A model generated the notes under the pieces. The model was not told the origin of the DNA. It saw only the letters and a program-made list of their open reading frames with translations, and made no database searches. The translations under genes and the position numbers were made by a program. Below, in pieces: positions 1 to 5,691 of a stretch of 7,841 bases of DNA (positions are counted from its first letter, which is position 1; each line of letters begins with the position of its first letter). The DNA lies in assembly GCA_029259995.1 (NCBI GenBank), contig JAJDEC010000513.1, positions 1-7,841 on the forward strand, given 5' to 3'. Origin of the DNA: Phycisphaerae bacterium. Lineage in GTDB: Bacteria; Planctomycetota; Phycisphaerae; UBA1845; UTPLA1.

Positions 1-535
1 CCACTTCCGGCGCCGGCATGTCGTAGACGTTCTGCAGGTAGTCGACGATCTCGTTCTCGTCGATCTCGTAACGAATCTCGAAGGAGCCGTGAATGATGTT
101 CTCGTCTCCCGTGACGAGATAGTCATCTCGTTCCGGAGACAGGGGGCCGAATCGCGATGTGATCTTGCCGGACGCACGCTCCTTGTCCGACACTTCGAGC
201 ATGAAGGAAACCGGAAGCGTGCGCGGCGACGTGCTGACTTTGACGTGCCGATCGATCGGGAACGGCCAGGAGAGGTACCATCCTTCGCCCTTGACGGCGC
301 CGCCCGACTCACGGCCGACAATGTCGCCGAATCGATAAACCACGGCCCGCTCGCCGCGCTCGACGCTGAACCAGCCGCTGAGCATGTACAGGATGACCAA
401 CACGAACATGACGAGTTTCAGAACGCCGAAACTTCGGCGCAACGCGCCGGCCAGTTCCGTCGTCGCCGCGTCGAAGTGATCGACCTGCGGCAGTTCGATA
501 TCGTGTGAATGCGAGTGATCGCCGTGATCCGCCAT
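1..535 (-). CDS. HflK-like SPFH/Band-7 membrane protein, N-terminal 178 residues (runs off window)
   Basis: Reading the minus strand from the ATG at 535 gives an open frame to the window edge, starting MADHGDHSHSHDIELPQ. Residues 1-38 are hydrophilic, with four His among the first 11. Residues 39-55 form one membrane segment (LKLVMFVLVILYMLSGW). An SPFH domain follows at once (VERGERAVVYRFG at 58-70; SWPFPIDR at 89-96). This layout, a cytoplasmic tail, one membrane helix, then SPFH, is that of HflK, the partner of HflC in the complex that surrounds and modulates the FtsH protease; that role is family knowledge. The start is firm: a strong Shine-Dalgarno sits 8 nt upstream, inside the last codons of the hflC-like gene, and only 4 nt separate the two genes, so they are probably translationally coupled. 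The C-terminal half is missing because of the window boundary, so a generic stomatin-like protein cannot be excluded. The His-rich start is unusual and could bind metal (inference). Confidence 0.88.
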   Translation of the reverse strand, partial: MADHGDHSHSHDIELPQVDHFDAATTELAGALRRSFGVLKLVMFVLVILYMLSGWFSVERGERAVVYRFGDIVGRESGGAVKGEGWYLSWPFPIDRHVKVSTSPRTLPVSFMLEVSDKERASGKITSRFGPLSPERDDYLVTGDENIIHGSFEIRYEIDENEIVDYLQNVYDMPAPEV

Positions 536-539
536 CGAC

Positions 540-1595
540 TTAGTCCTCCCCCGATGATGGATCCGAACTTGCATCGCTCGCCGCAACGACATCCGACGCC
601 TTCGCGTCGGCGCTATCCAGCGAATCATTCAGTACGCCGCTCAACGAGGGCTGGGCGCGACCGGACGGTTTGCCGCGGAAAATCTCGAACGGCATCCAGA
701 CTTCGGAGTCAATGACAAGCGTCATTTTGCCTGACTTCAGAATCTCCTCGACGGTCTCAAGCTTCTTGAGGAAATCCGCCAGTTCGCGATTGCGCTCGAA
801 GTAGACATAGTATTTCGCGGCTTCCGCCTCGCCCTGGCCTCGAAGTTTCTTGGCGTAGGCATCGGCGCGGAGATTGATCTTGCTTTCGACTTCCTTCGCC
901 TCTTCTCGAATCTTGAGGGCTTCGGAAAGTCCCTCGGCTTCCAGCCGCTTGGCGACATTGTCGCGCTCGGCCTTCATGCGTTCGAAGACATTCTTCGTCA
1001 CTTCCTCGCCAAGCCCCAGCCGCTTGATGCCGATGGAGATGACATCGACGCCGAAGTCCTTGAGGGCGGCTTCCTTGACGCTGGTGGCGGAGTCGGCATC
1101 GACACCGTCGCCGTCTGTTGCGACGCCCATCAGGATGTCGCGTTCCAGGTCCGCGAGCCGCTGATTCGCCGGGTTGACGTTGATCAGCTCGCGAAGCGAA
1201 TATCTCTTGAGGGCCAGCGCCACCTGGTTCGAGACGAGACCGCGAATCTTGGACGTCACTTGCGATTCGGAAAGCTTGGTCGCCTGGAATCGCTGGCCGT
1301 CCTTGATGCGCCATGTCGCGTAAGTCGTCAGGATCAGCGGTTCACTTTCCTTGGCGGCGACCTGTCGAAACTCGGTTTCGAAGGTGCGAAGTCGCGTGTC
1401 GTAGCGATGGACGCGATCGATGGGCCAGGGAAGCTTGAAATGAAGCCCCGGCTCCTTCGGCTGATCATCCTTGGGTCGTTCGAATCGTGTCACAACGACA
1501 GTTTCCGTAAACCCGACTTGAAACGCGCACATCATGCACGCGATGACAACTAACACGATGATGGCAACAATGATTGCCGGCAGATTCTTGGTCAT
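540..1595 (-). CDS. hflC: HflC-like protease modulator, SPFH/Band-7 protein (351 aa)
   Basis: The protein matches HflC in layout and close to E. coli HflC in length (about 334 aa). It has an N-terminal membrane anchor at residues 5-27, then an SPFH domain (about 28-190) with EPGLHFKLPWPIDR at 48-61 and DVISIGIKRLGL at 184-195. A helical, coiled-coil-prone arm follows at about 198-262 (ERMKAERDNVAKRLEAEG and LRGQGEAEAAKYY), the region most conserved in HflC. A short C-terminal domain follows (VIDSEVWMPFEIF at 294-306). Residues 309-351 are an acidic Ser/Asp/Ala-rich tail not typical of HflC. HflC pairs with HflK in the inner membrane to form a cage around FtsH and restrain its proteolysis (family knowledge). 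The start has an AGGTAG ribosome-binding site. It is the second gene of a three-SPFH operon: 69 nt after the polytopic paralogue and 4 nt before the HflK-like gene. Confidence 0.9.
   Translation of the reverse strand: MTKNLPAIIVAIIVLVVIACMMCAFQVGFTETVVVTRFERPKDDQPKEPGLHFKLPWPIDRVHRYDTRLRTFETEFRQVAAKESEPLILTTYATWRIKDGQRFQATKLSESQVTSKIRGLVSNQVALALKRYSLRELINVNPANQRLADLERDILMGVATDGDGVDADSATSVKEAALKDFGVDVISIGIKRLGLGEEVTKNVFERMKAERDNVAKRLEAEGLSEALKIREEAKEVESKINLRADAYAKKLRGQGEAEAAKYYVYFERNRELADFLKKLETVEEILKSGKMTLVIDSEVWMPFEIFRGKPSGRAQPSLSGVLNDSLDSADAKASDVVAASDASSDPSSGED
544..552 (-). promoter_or_regulatory. Strong Shine-Dalgarno for the HflK-like gene, embedded in the end of hflC
   Basis: The minus strand reads GGGGGAGGA, then 8 nt, then the ATG at 535. 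The site overlaps the last codons (Ser-Gly-Glu-Asp) of the upstream gene, whose TAA is at 542-540. It fixes the start of the HflK-like gene and is the strongest ribosome-binding site in the window, in contrast to the first gene of the operon, which has none. Confidence 0.8.
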
Positions 1596-1600
1596 GGTTG

Positions 1601-1606
1601 CTACCT
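1601..1606 (-). promoter_or_regulatory. Ribosome-binding site of the hflC-like gene
   Basis: AGGTAG on the minus strand lies 5 nt (7 nt from its AGGT core) upstream of the ATG at 1595. It lies in the 69-nt gap 1596-1664, which holds no clear promoter or terminator. The only other item in the gap is a 10-bp palindrome, TCACGCGTGA, at 1632-1641. Co-transcription with the preceding SPFH gene is therefore likely. Confidence 0.55.
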
Positions 1607-1664
1607 GAACACCTTAATTACAACCGCCTGCTCACGCGTGACTCGCGCATCATGCAGACACGGA

Positions 1665-3914
1665 TTACGACTTTTCTTTTGCGTAGGACTTGTCCGCTTC
1701 CGCGATCTCGGCGTTCAACACGCTCAGATCCGAGGGCGGCTTCAGATCCACATTGTAGATCACGCGCGACGAGTCCTCGACGGCGATGACATACTTGGTC
1801 ACGGGCTCCAGCGCCCGCTGCATGGTTCGGAGATAAGTTCGCAGCATGTAAGTCGACGGCGCCGATTCGAACGCCTCGACCTGTTGTTCGTACAGTTCCG
1901 CGCCCGATTTTTCGGCGATCAGACGGCGATAGCTGTCTCGCACGGCCACGGAAACCGTCATACGCGCGCTGCCGCCCGCCTTGCTGCGAAGGAAGGTCTC
2001 GACTTTTGCCGTTGCGGCGGCGGCTTCCGCCTTGTTGTCCGCAGGGACGGCCTCTTCAGCGAGGATCAAATCGTAGAGTTCTTCCCAGTTAATGCCGGCG
2101 ACGAAGATTCGCTGCGCTGCGGCGTCGGCCGACGCCTGCATGATCTTGGCACGCATTTTCTCCGTCGCACCCACAACATCTTCGTATGCCTTGGCGACAT
2201 TCTCGTCCGACGGCGGATGGATGCCGCCGACACCGACAAAGACGATTTCAACGCCGAGCCCCTTGCCGTCGTAGCCCGACGTGTCACATGCGTGCTGCAG
2301 GCGATCATGGATGACGGCCGCGGCCTTTGCCCCGCCGTCGCCCAGCAGATCCCTGATGTCGGCCGTCGCGGCAAAATGCGTCAACTCGCGATAGGCGAGC
2401 GATTCGACCAGCGACTCCGCATCCCGCGACTGACGGAAGTAACGCACGACCTGGTCGTCGCCGTCCTTCACGCGCCAATAAACAGGCATGACGACATTGA
2501 GCAGGTTGACCGGCAGTTCGCCGGACTGATTGTTCTTGCCAACAGAAGCGACGCGTTCGCCAACGACAATCTTGTATTCCTGGGCGTAGTGCTTCTTGGT
2601 CCAGAGGATCGGTTCCCGCCGCCTGGGCTTGTCCGGCTCCAAGTCGACCTCGGGCTGCTGTTCGGCCTTGCGCTCCATGAACAGCCGCTTGATCCGGGAC
2701 ACGACGTCGTCGCCTTCCTGACCGCCATCGGCCTCCAGTTCAGCCTCATGCCCCAATTCGAGCGCTTGTATATGCTTGACGGCAATCACTTCGGCGCGAT
2801 CGATCGGCCAGGGCATCGTCAAATGCATGCCGGCCTTCGCGGTTTTTTCGCGCGGCTCGCCGAAACGCATGATGACGGCCTCATGCCCCGGCGGAACGAC
2901 GACAACCGAAGACATGGCGAAAAGGATCGCGAACAGAATGATGACGAGAATCGGGATTTGCCAACTCAACAGCTTGTAGAGCCATGTATCACTGACTTTG
3001 AAGCCGAACTGATAGTCGGCGAACTTGCCGACACTTTCGATCACGCCGCCAGGCTCACTGAAAACGCCCAGCAGCCGGCTGTCATAGAAAGGTCGCGTGT
3101 CCTCGCCTTCCACGCGCGGCCGATAGACGTCCAGCACGAAGTTGATCACGATTTCCAGCGCCAGGAGCAACAAGACGAAACTGACGACGATCGTGTACCA
3201 GTATTCCGCCTGCTGAAAACCCGCGACGACCAGCACCATCGTGATGGCGAGACCGATGCACAGGATCGCCGATCCGAACAGGGCATTGCCGCCGGCTCGT
3301 AGACCGCCGAAACCGCCAACGCGTCGCAGGCCGAGGGCGTAGCGCGACATCATGAACGCCGCGAACGAGAGACCGCCGGCGAAGAACAGGACATATTTGA
3401 CGTAGTCTGCGTTCTTCGGATCGGACAGATACTTCGCCAGCCCTTCGCTCTCGGCGACGGGCGGAAAACTCAGAAAAGTCAGAAACGGCATCAGGGCGAC
3501 GGCGCCCGCGATCAGGAGGATCGAGATGCCGACAGCGAGGATGGGAACAACAATGCGCTCGATCGCCCGCATTCGGCGGCCGGCCGACAGCGCGTCCATC
3601 TGCTCAAGCTCTTCCTGTTCGAAAATCGTCTGGACGCCGCCAAGTTTTTCCTGGCGCTGCCGTTCGATCTCGTCCAGCTCTAGCCGTTCGATCGCCATCA
3701 TTCGGAGCTGATGCTGATGGAGCCAGCAGAGCATCCAAATGCCGGCCGCGGCAAACATCTGAAACGAAACCGCCCAGACGCTGGCCGTACTGCTTCTCCC
3801 CCAGATGGCGAGGGCCGCAAGGACCAGCGCGCCGAGGAGACTGACGAAGAGGCCAAGGGCGGAGACGCCCTCGCCGCGTTTATCGATGCCTGAAATCGCA
3901 GTCTTTTTGCTCAT
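1665..3914 (-). CDS. Polytopic SPFH/Band-7 protein (749 aa; about seven membrane segments plus HflK-like domain)
   Basis: Hydrophobic segments are visible at about 18-38, 45-65, 121-150, 172-192, 210-232, 239-264 and 317-339. A soluble, charged, coiled-coil-prone stretch lies between the second and third (about 70-118). An SPFH domain starts directly after the last segment (VVVVPPGHEAVIMRFGEP at 337-354; TMPWPIDR at 366-373) and runs to about 565 (GVEIVFVGVGGIHPP at 553-567). It is interrupted at about 386-445 by a charged, probably flexible insertion. A helical arm follows (about 570-705), then a short beta-type end (KYVIAVEDSSRVIYNVDLK). HflK is normally about 420 aa with one membrane helix, so the N-terminal part is an addition. 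The start is the only in-frame candidate after an upstream TGA, yet it lacks a Shine-Dalgarno. As first gene of the SPFH operon it probably co-assembles with the next two products. The SPFH assignment is firm; the function is inferred. Confidence 0.9.
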   Translation of the reverse strand: MSKKTAISGIDKRGEGVSALGLFVSLLGALVLAALAIWGRSSTASVWAVSFQMFAAAGIWMLCWLHQHQLRMMAIERLELDEIERQRQEKLGGVQTIFEQEELEQMDALSAGRRMRAIERIVVPILAVGISILLIAGAVALMPFLTFLSFPPVAESEGLAKYLSDPKNADYVKYVLFFAGGLSFAAFMMSRYALGLRRVGGFGGLRAGGNALFGSAILCIGLAITMVLVVAGFQQAEYWYTIVVSFVLLLLALEIVINFVLDVYRPRVEGEDTRPFYDSRLLGVFSEPGGVIESVGKFADYQFGFKVSDTWLYKLLSWQIPILVIILFAILFAMSSVVVVPPGHEAVIMRFGEPREKTAKAGMHLTMPWPIDRAEVIAVKHIQALELGHEAELEADGGQEGDDVVSRIKRLFMERKAEQQPEVDLEPDKPRRREPILWTKKHYAQEYKIVVGERVASVGKNNQSGELPVNLLNVVMPVYWRVKDGDDQVVRYFRQSRDAESLVESLAYRELTHFAATADIRDLLGDGGAKAAAVIHDRLQHACDTSGYDGKGLGVEIVFVGVGGIHPPSDENVAKAYEDVVGATEKMRAKIMQASADAAAQRIFVAGINWEELYDLILAEEAVPADNKAEAAAATAKVETFLRSKAGGSARMTVSVAVRDSYRRLIAEKSGAELYEQQVEAFESAPSTYMLRTYLRTMQRALEPVTKYVIAVEDSSRVIYNVDLKPPSDLSVLNAEIAEADKSYAKEKS

Positions 3915-3916
3915 GA

Positions 3917-3932
3917 GGTTCGTCGCGAAACC
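3917..3932 (-). promoter_or_regulatory. Small hairpin immediately before the start codon of the polytopic SPFH gene
   Basis: The minus strand reads GGTTTCGCGACGAACC, which folds as GGTT-(bulged T)-CG over a CGA loop with CG-AACC, ending 2 nt before the ATG at 3914. No Shine-Dalgarno sequence is present here, so initiation probably depends on another mechanism or is weak. Confidence 0.3.
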
Positions 3933-3946
3933 AAATTGGCAGAATT

Positions 3947-3993
3947 CGTTGAATCACCCGCTCACGCTATCCGTGGCTGACAGCGTTGAATCA
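3947..3993 (-). repeat. Pair of exact 10-nt direct repeats in the SPFH leader
   Basis: TGATTCAACG occurs twice on the minus strand, at 3993-3984 and 3956-3947, 37 nt apart start to start. Both copies lie between the hairpin element and the start codon of the first SPFH gene. They could be binding sites for an RNA- or DNA-binding regulator, but two copies of a 10-mer are weak evidence on their own. Confidence 0.35.
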
Positions 3994-4012
3994 GGCGACG
4001 ATCGTGATGATC

Positions 4013-4088
4013 CATTACGCGCGAATCGTGCGCACAATCCACTCGCCGGACACAATCTGCACGACTCGCGCGTAACGTGTCCGACAAA
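4013..4088 (-). promoter_or_regulatory. Structured 5' leader with two competing hairpins upstream of the SPFH operon
   Basis: Read as minus-strand RNA, positions 4088-4077 can pair with 4053-4042 (12 bp, three G-U). Alternatively, 4077-4059 can pair with 4031-4013 (19 bp, two G-U, loop 4058-4032). Each helix places one arm of the other in its loop and no nucleotides separate the two 5' arms, so they should exclude each other rather than form a pseudoknot. On the plus strand the G-U pairs become A-C mismatches, so the fold fits minus-strand transcription. The element begins at the predicted transcription start. There is no U-run after the long hairpin, so it is not an intrinsic terminator. I recognise no known riboswitch class. 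It may act as a stability element, a protein-binding site or a folding switch (inference). Confidence 0.5.
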
Positions 4089-4096
4089 GCCTCGCC

Positions 4097-4124
4097 ATTG
4101 TAGGTGTGACTCGCCCATTGCCAA
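4097..4124 (-). promoter_or_regulatory. Sigma70-type promoter for the SPFH operon
   Basis: On the minus strand, TTGGCA (4124-4119, 5 of 6 consensus bases) is followed by a 16-nt spacer and TACAAT (4102-4097, 5 of 6). The predicted transcription start is near 4090, giving a leader of about 175 nt before the ATG at 3914. It is the best promoter match in the divergent region and the only convincing one pointing at the SPFH genes. A near-duplicate, CTCGCCATTG / CTCGCCCATTG on the plus strand (4091-4100 and 4110-4120), spans it. Confidence 0.55.
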
Positions 4125-4159
4125 CCCCGGCGCTTCGACGTCCGCAAACCGAAAAAGCG

Positions 4160-4235
4160 TGGCGGCGGCACAAGGCTGATCGACAGGCGGAGACCCTGTT
4201 GCAGGCGTCATACCTTGTCAGACGTTCCGCCGCCG
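4160..4235 (+). other. Nested stem-loop between the divergent promoters
   Basis: Three helices nest inside one another: GGCGGCGG 4161-4168 with CCGCCGCC 4227-4234 (8 bp, plus a T-G closing pair), ACAAGG 4170-4175 with CCTTGT 4213-4218 (6 bp), and 4181-4187 with 4195-4201 (7 bp including one G-U, loop of 7). The wobble pairs favour plus-strand RNA. The element lies outside both predicted transcripts, so it may be a DNA feature, part of an unrecognised small RNA, or chance in GC-rich sequence. No U-run follows on the plus strand; on the minus strand TTTTT follows 4 nt after the stem. The rest of 3915-4349 shows no convincing gene or tRNA. Confidence 0.25.
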
Positions 4236-4259
4236 GAAAGGCATCACGGCGGGCACGGG

Positions 4260-4288
4260 TTGACCGATGATGTCGATCTTTCGACAAT
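4260..4288 (+). promoter_or_regulatory. Promoter for the ABC-2 permease, with a dyad between its -35 and -10
   Basis: TTGACC (4260-4265) is followed by a 17-nt spacer and GACAAT (4283-4288), matching 5 of 6 and 4 of 6 consensus bases. The predicted start near 4295 gives a leader of about 55 nt. A perfect inverted repeat, TGTCGA-TCTT-TCGACA (4271-4286), occupies the spacer and overlaps the -10, a typical place for a repressor operator. No regulator gene is nearby. Confidence 0.42.
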
Positions 4289-4349
4289 CCGGGGCTTTCT
4301 GATGCGTGACCCGCATTGATGCGCCGGCACGACAACGACGTTCAAACGC

Positions 4350-5549
4350 ATGATTCAATTTCCAGCTATCGCAAAGAACTCATTCCTGCAGGCGGTGCGT
4401 CAACCCGTGTTCGGGATCATCGTCATTGTGACGCTGGGCGGCCTCGCATTGGCGCCATCCATGACGGGCTGGACGCTCGATGACGACAACAAGATGTTGC
4501 GCGACATCGGTCTGTCCACGCTACTTGTGCAGGGGATTTTCCTCGCCTGTTTCTGTGCGTCGAACTCCATTGATCAGGAGATCTCTGATCGAACCGCGCT
4601 GACTGTCGTCGCCAAACCCGTGAGCCGCGAGGCATTCATCCTTGGAAAATACACGGGCATCCTGCTCGCGTTGCTGGCAGCCCATTACCTGGCGAGTCTC
4701 GCCTTCTTTATGGCGATGCGCCATGGGGTTCTGCAAACGGCGTCTGAGTCCTCGGATATTTCAGTCCTTGTTTTCGGACCAGGCGTCGCGGTGCTTGTCG
4801 CGATCGCGGCGACGTTCAGAAACTACGTACGGGAAGATCGCTTCCTGCCTACATTCGTCACGATGCTGATTCCGGCATTGACGCTCAGTGCCGTTGCGTT
4901 GCTCTTCATTGATCGCGATTTCAGCGTTCGAAACTATCAGATCGAGCAGGATATCAGTGCGCTGCCGGCGGGACTCGACGGCGATGATCCGTTCAAAGGC
5001 ATCGTCTGGTTCAAACCTGATGCGGGAAACGAATTCCTGGAAGGGCATTCCGGCCATCTTGTTCGATCGGGTTGGAAGGGACCCATCAACGATGAAGACG
5101 GGCAGTACCTTCTGGATCTCGTTAACAAAGTCGAATGGCGACGGACGATCCGATTTCTGGTCAAGGAATCCCGCGACTTGCAGGGCTGGGAGGTCCTGAG
5201 AGCCGTGGTTCTGGTCATTCCCGCGATCATGCTCATCGCGGCCATCGCGGTCGCCGCCTCCACCCGATTCGGCGTCATTGCGACCTTCTTGATATGCGTC
5301 ATCGTGATCGGTCTCGGTCTCGCGTCGGACCAGGTCATTCGACCCATTGCGGAATCGGGGAGCGCCTGGGCCGGGTTCGCCTACAAGATCATCCCGAACT
5401 TCCAGTTCTTCTGGATGGTCGATGCGCTCAATGAGTATCGAACGATACCCATGTCGTATGTATTCCAGGCATCTACCTACGGCATCGTGTATGCCGCCGC
5501 CGTTCTCACGCTGGGGATGGCGTCGTTTCAAACCCGGGAAGTCGGATAA
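4350..5549 (+). CDS. ABC-2 type transporter permease, NosY-like (399 aa)
   Basis: This is an integral membrane protein with hydrophobic segments at about 20-37, 53-74, 101-122, 138-156, 168-187, 283-303, 306-327 and 371-391, and one large hydrophilic domain at about 188-280. The opening (IAKNSFLQAVRQPVFGIIV) and DRTALTVVAKPVSREAFILGKYTG at 80-103 are typical of ABC-2 permeases of the NosY type. In that family an N-terminal amphipathic stretch precedes the first helix, and a cytoplasmic loop meets the ATPase (family knowledge). Such permeases need a separate ATP-binding subunit; none is encoded in this window, so it must be elsewhere or lost. The substrate is unknown. The ATG is the only in-frame start after an upstream TGA and has no clear Shine-Dalgarno. 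It is transcribed away from the SPFH operon, and a 142-nt gap separates it from the metal ATPase, so the two are probably separate units. Confidence 0.85.
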   Translation: MIQFPAIAKNSFLQAVRQPVFGIIVIVTLGGLALAPSMTGWTLDDDNKMLRDIGLSTLLVQGIFLACFCASNSIDQEISDRTALTVVAKPVSREAFILGKYTGILLALLAAHYLASLAFFMAMRHGVLQTASESSDISVLVFGPGVAVLVAIAATFRNYVREDRFLPTFVTMLIPALTLSAVALLFIDRDFSVRNYQIEQDISALPAGLDGDDPFKGIVWFKPDAGNEFLEGHSGHLVRSGWKGPINDEDGQYLLDLVNKVEWRRTIRFLVKESRDLQGWEVLRAVVLVIPAIMLIAAIAVAASTRFGVIATFLICVIVIGLGLASDQVIRPIAESGSAWAGFAYKIIPNFQFFWMVDALNEYRTIPMSYVFQASTYGIVYAAAVLTLGMASFQTREVG

Positions 5550-5574
5550 TCGGACGCTGGCTGTCGGCGCATGC

Positions 5575-5583
5575 TGCTAAAAT
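5575..5583 (+). promoter_or_regulatory. Extended -10 promoter element before the metal ATPase
   Basis: TGCTAAAAT matches an extended -10 (TGN followed by TAAAAT, 5 of 6). No good -35 lies 16-18 nt upstream, which is tolerated for extended -10 promoters. It would start transcription near 5590 and give a leader of about 100 nt. It lies just after the permease stop; I see no terminator between the two genes. Confidence 0.3.
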
Positions 5584-5614
5584 GTCGCTTCGGCACGAAA
5601 GTGTAAGTCACAAG

Positions 5615-5658
5615 GGCGAATCGTCGCCAGTATGAATACAACGCGGCTTCCAGCCGCG
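5615..5658 (+). promoter_or_regulatory. Two hairpins in the leader of the metal ATPase gene
   Basis: GGCGA-ATCG-TCGCC (5615-5628) and CGCGGCT-TCC-AGCCGCG (5642-5658) are perfect small stem-loops, the second with 7 bp. The second falls inside the 20-codon extension that an alternative ATG at 5632 would add, which argues that this stretch is leader rather than coding. It has the look of a dispersed REP-type palindrome, but no second intergenic copy is in the window. Confidence 0.35.
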
Positions 5659-5691
5659 ACATCAATCACGAACCTGAGTGGAAAAACCATC

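Noticed and set aside
89..508. Plus-strand open frame of 139 codons at the left edge
   Set aside because: The minus strand here encodes a clear SPFH protein that runs off the edge; the plus frame resembles nothing.
935..947. CGGCTTCCAGCCG, the core of the 5642-5658 hairpin, also present inside the hflC-like gene
   Set aside because: It encodes conserved residues of the HflC arm (RLEAEG), so it is probably coincidence and not proof of a repeat family.
1632..1641. TCACGCGTGA palindrome in the gap between the first two SPFH genes
   Set aside because: A 10-bp palindrome is expected by chance at this GC content, and no promoter accompanies it.
1638..3302. A 554-codon open frame on the plus strand opposite the polytopic SPFH gene
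   Set aside because: Its translation is Arg/Asp/His-rich with no domain or membrane pattern, while the opposite frame gives a clear SPFH protein. It is a by-product of high-GC codon use.
4013..4077. The 19-bp hairpin as an intrinsic terminator
   Set aside because: No U-run follows on either strand.
3805..4335. Open frames of 85-124 codons crossing the divergent region on both strands
   Set aside because: Arg/Ser/Pro-rich products without domains, overlapping promoters and hairpins; no supporting ribosome-binding sites seen.
4761..5531. Minus-strand open frame of 256 codons opposite the permease
   Set aside because: Composition is typical of a shadow frame, whereas the plus frame shows eight hydrophobic segments.
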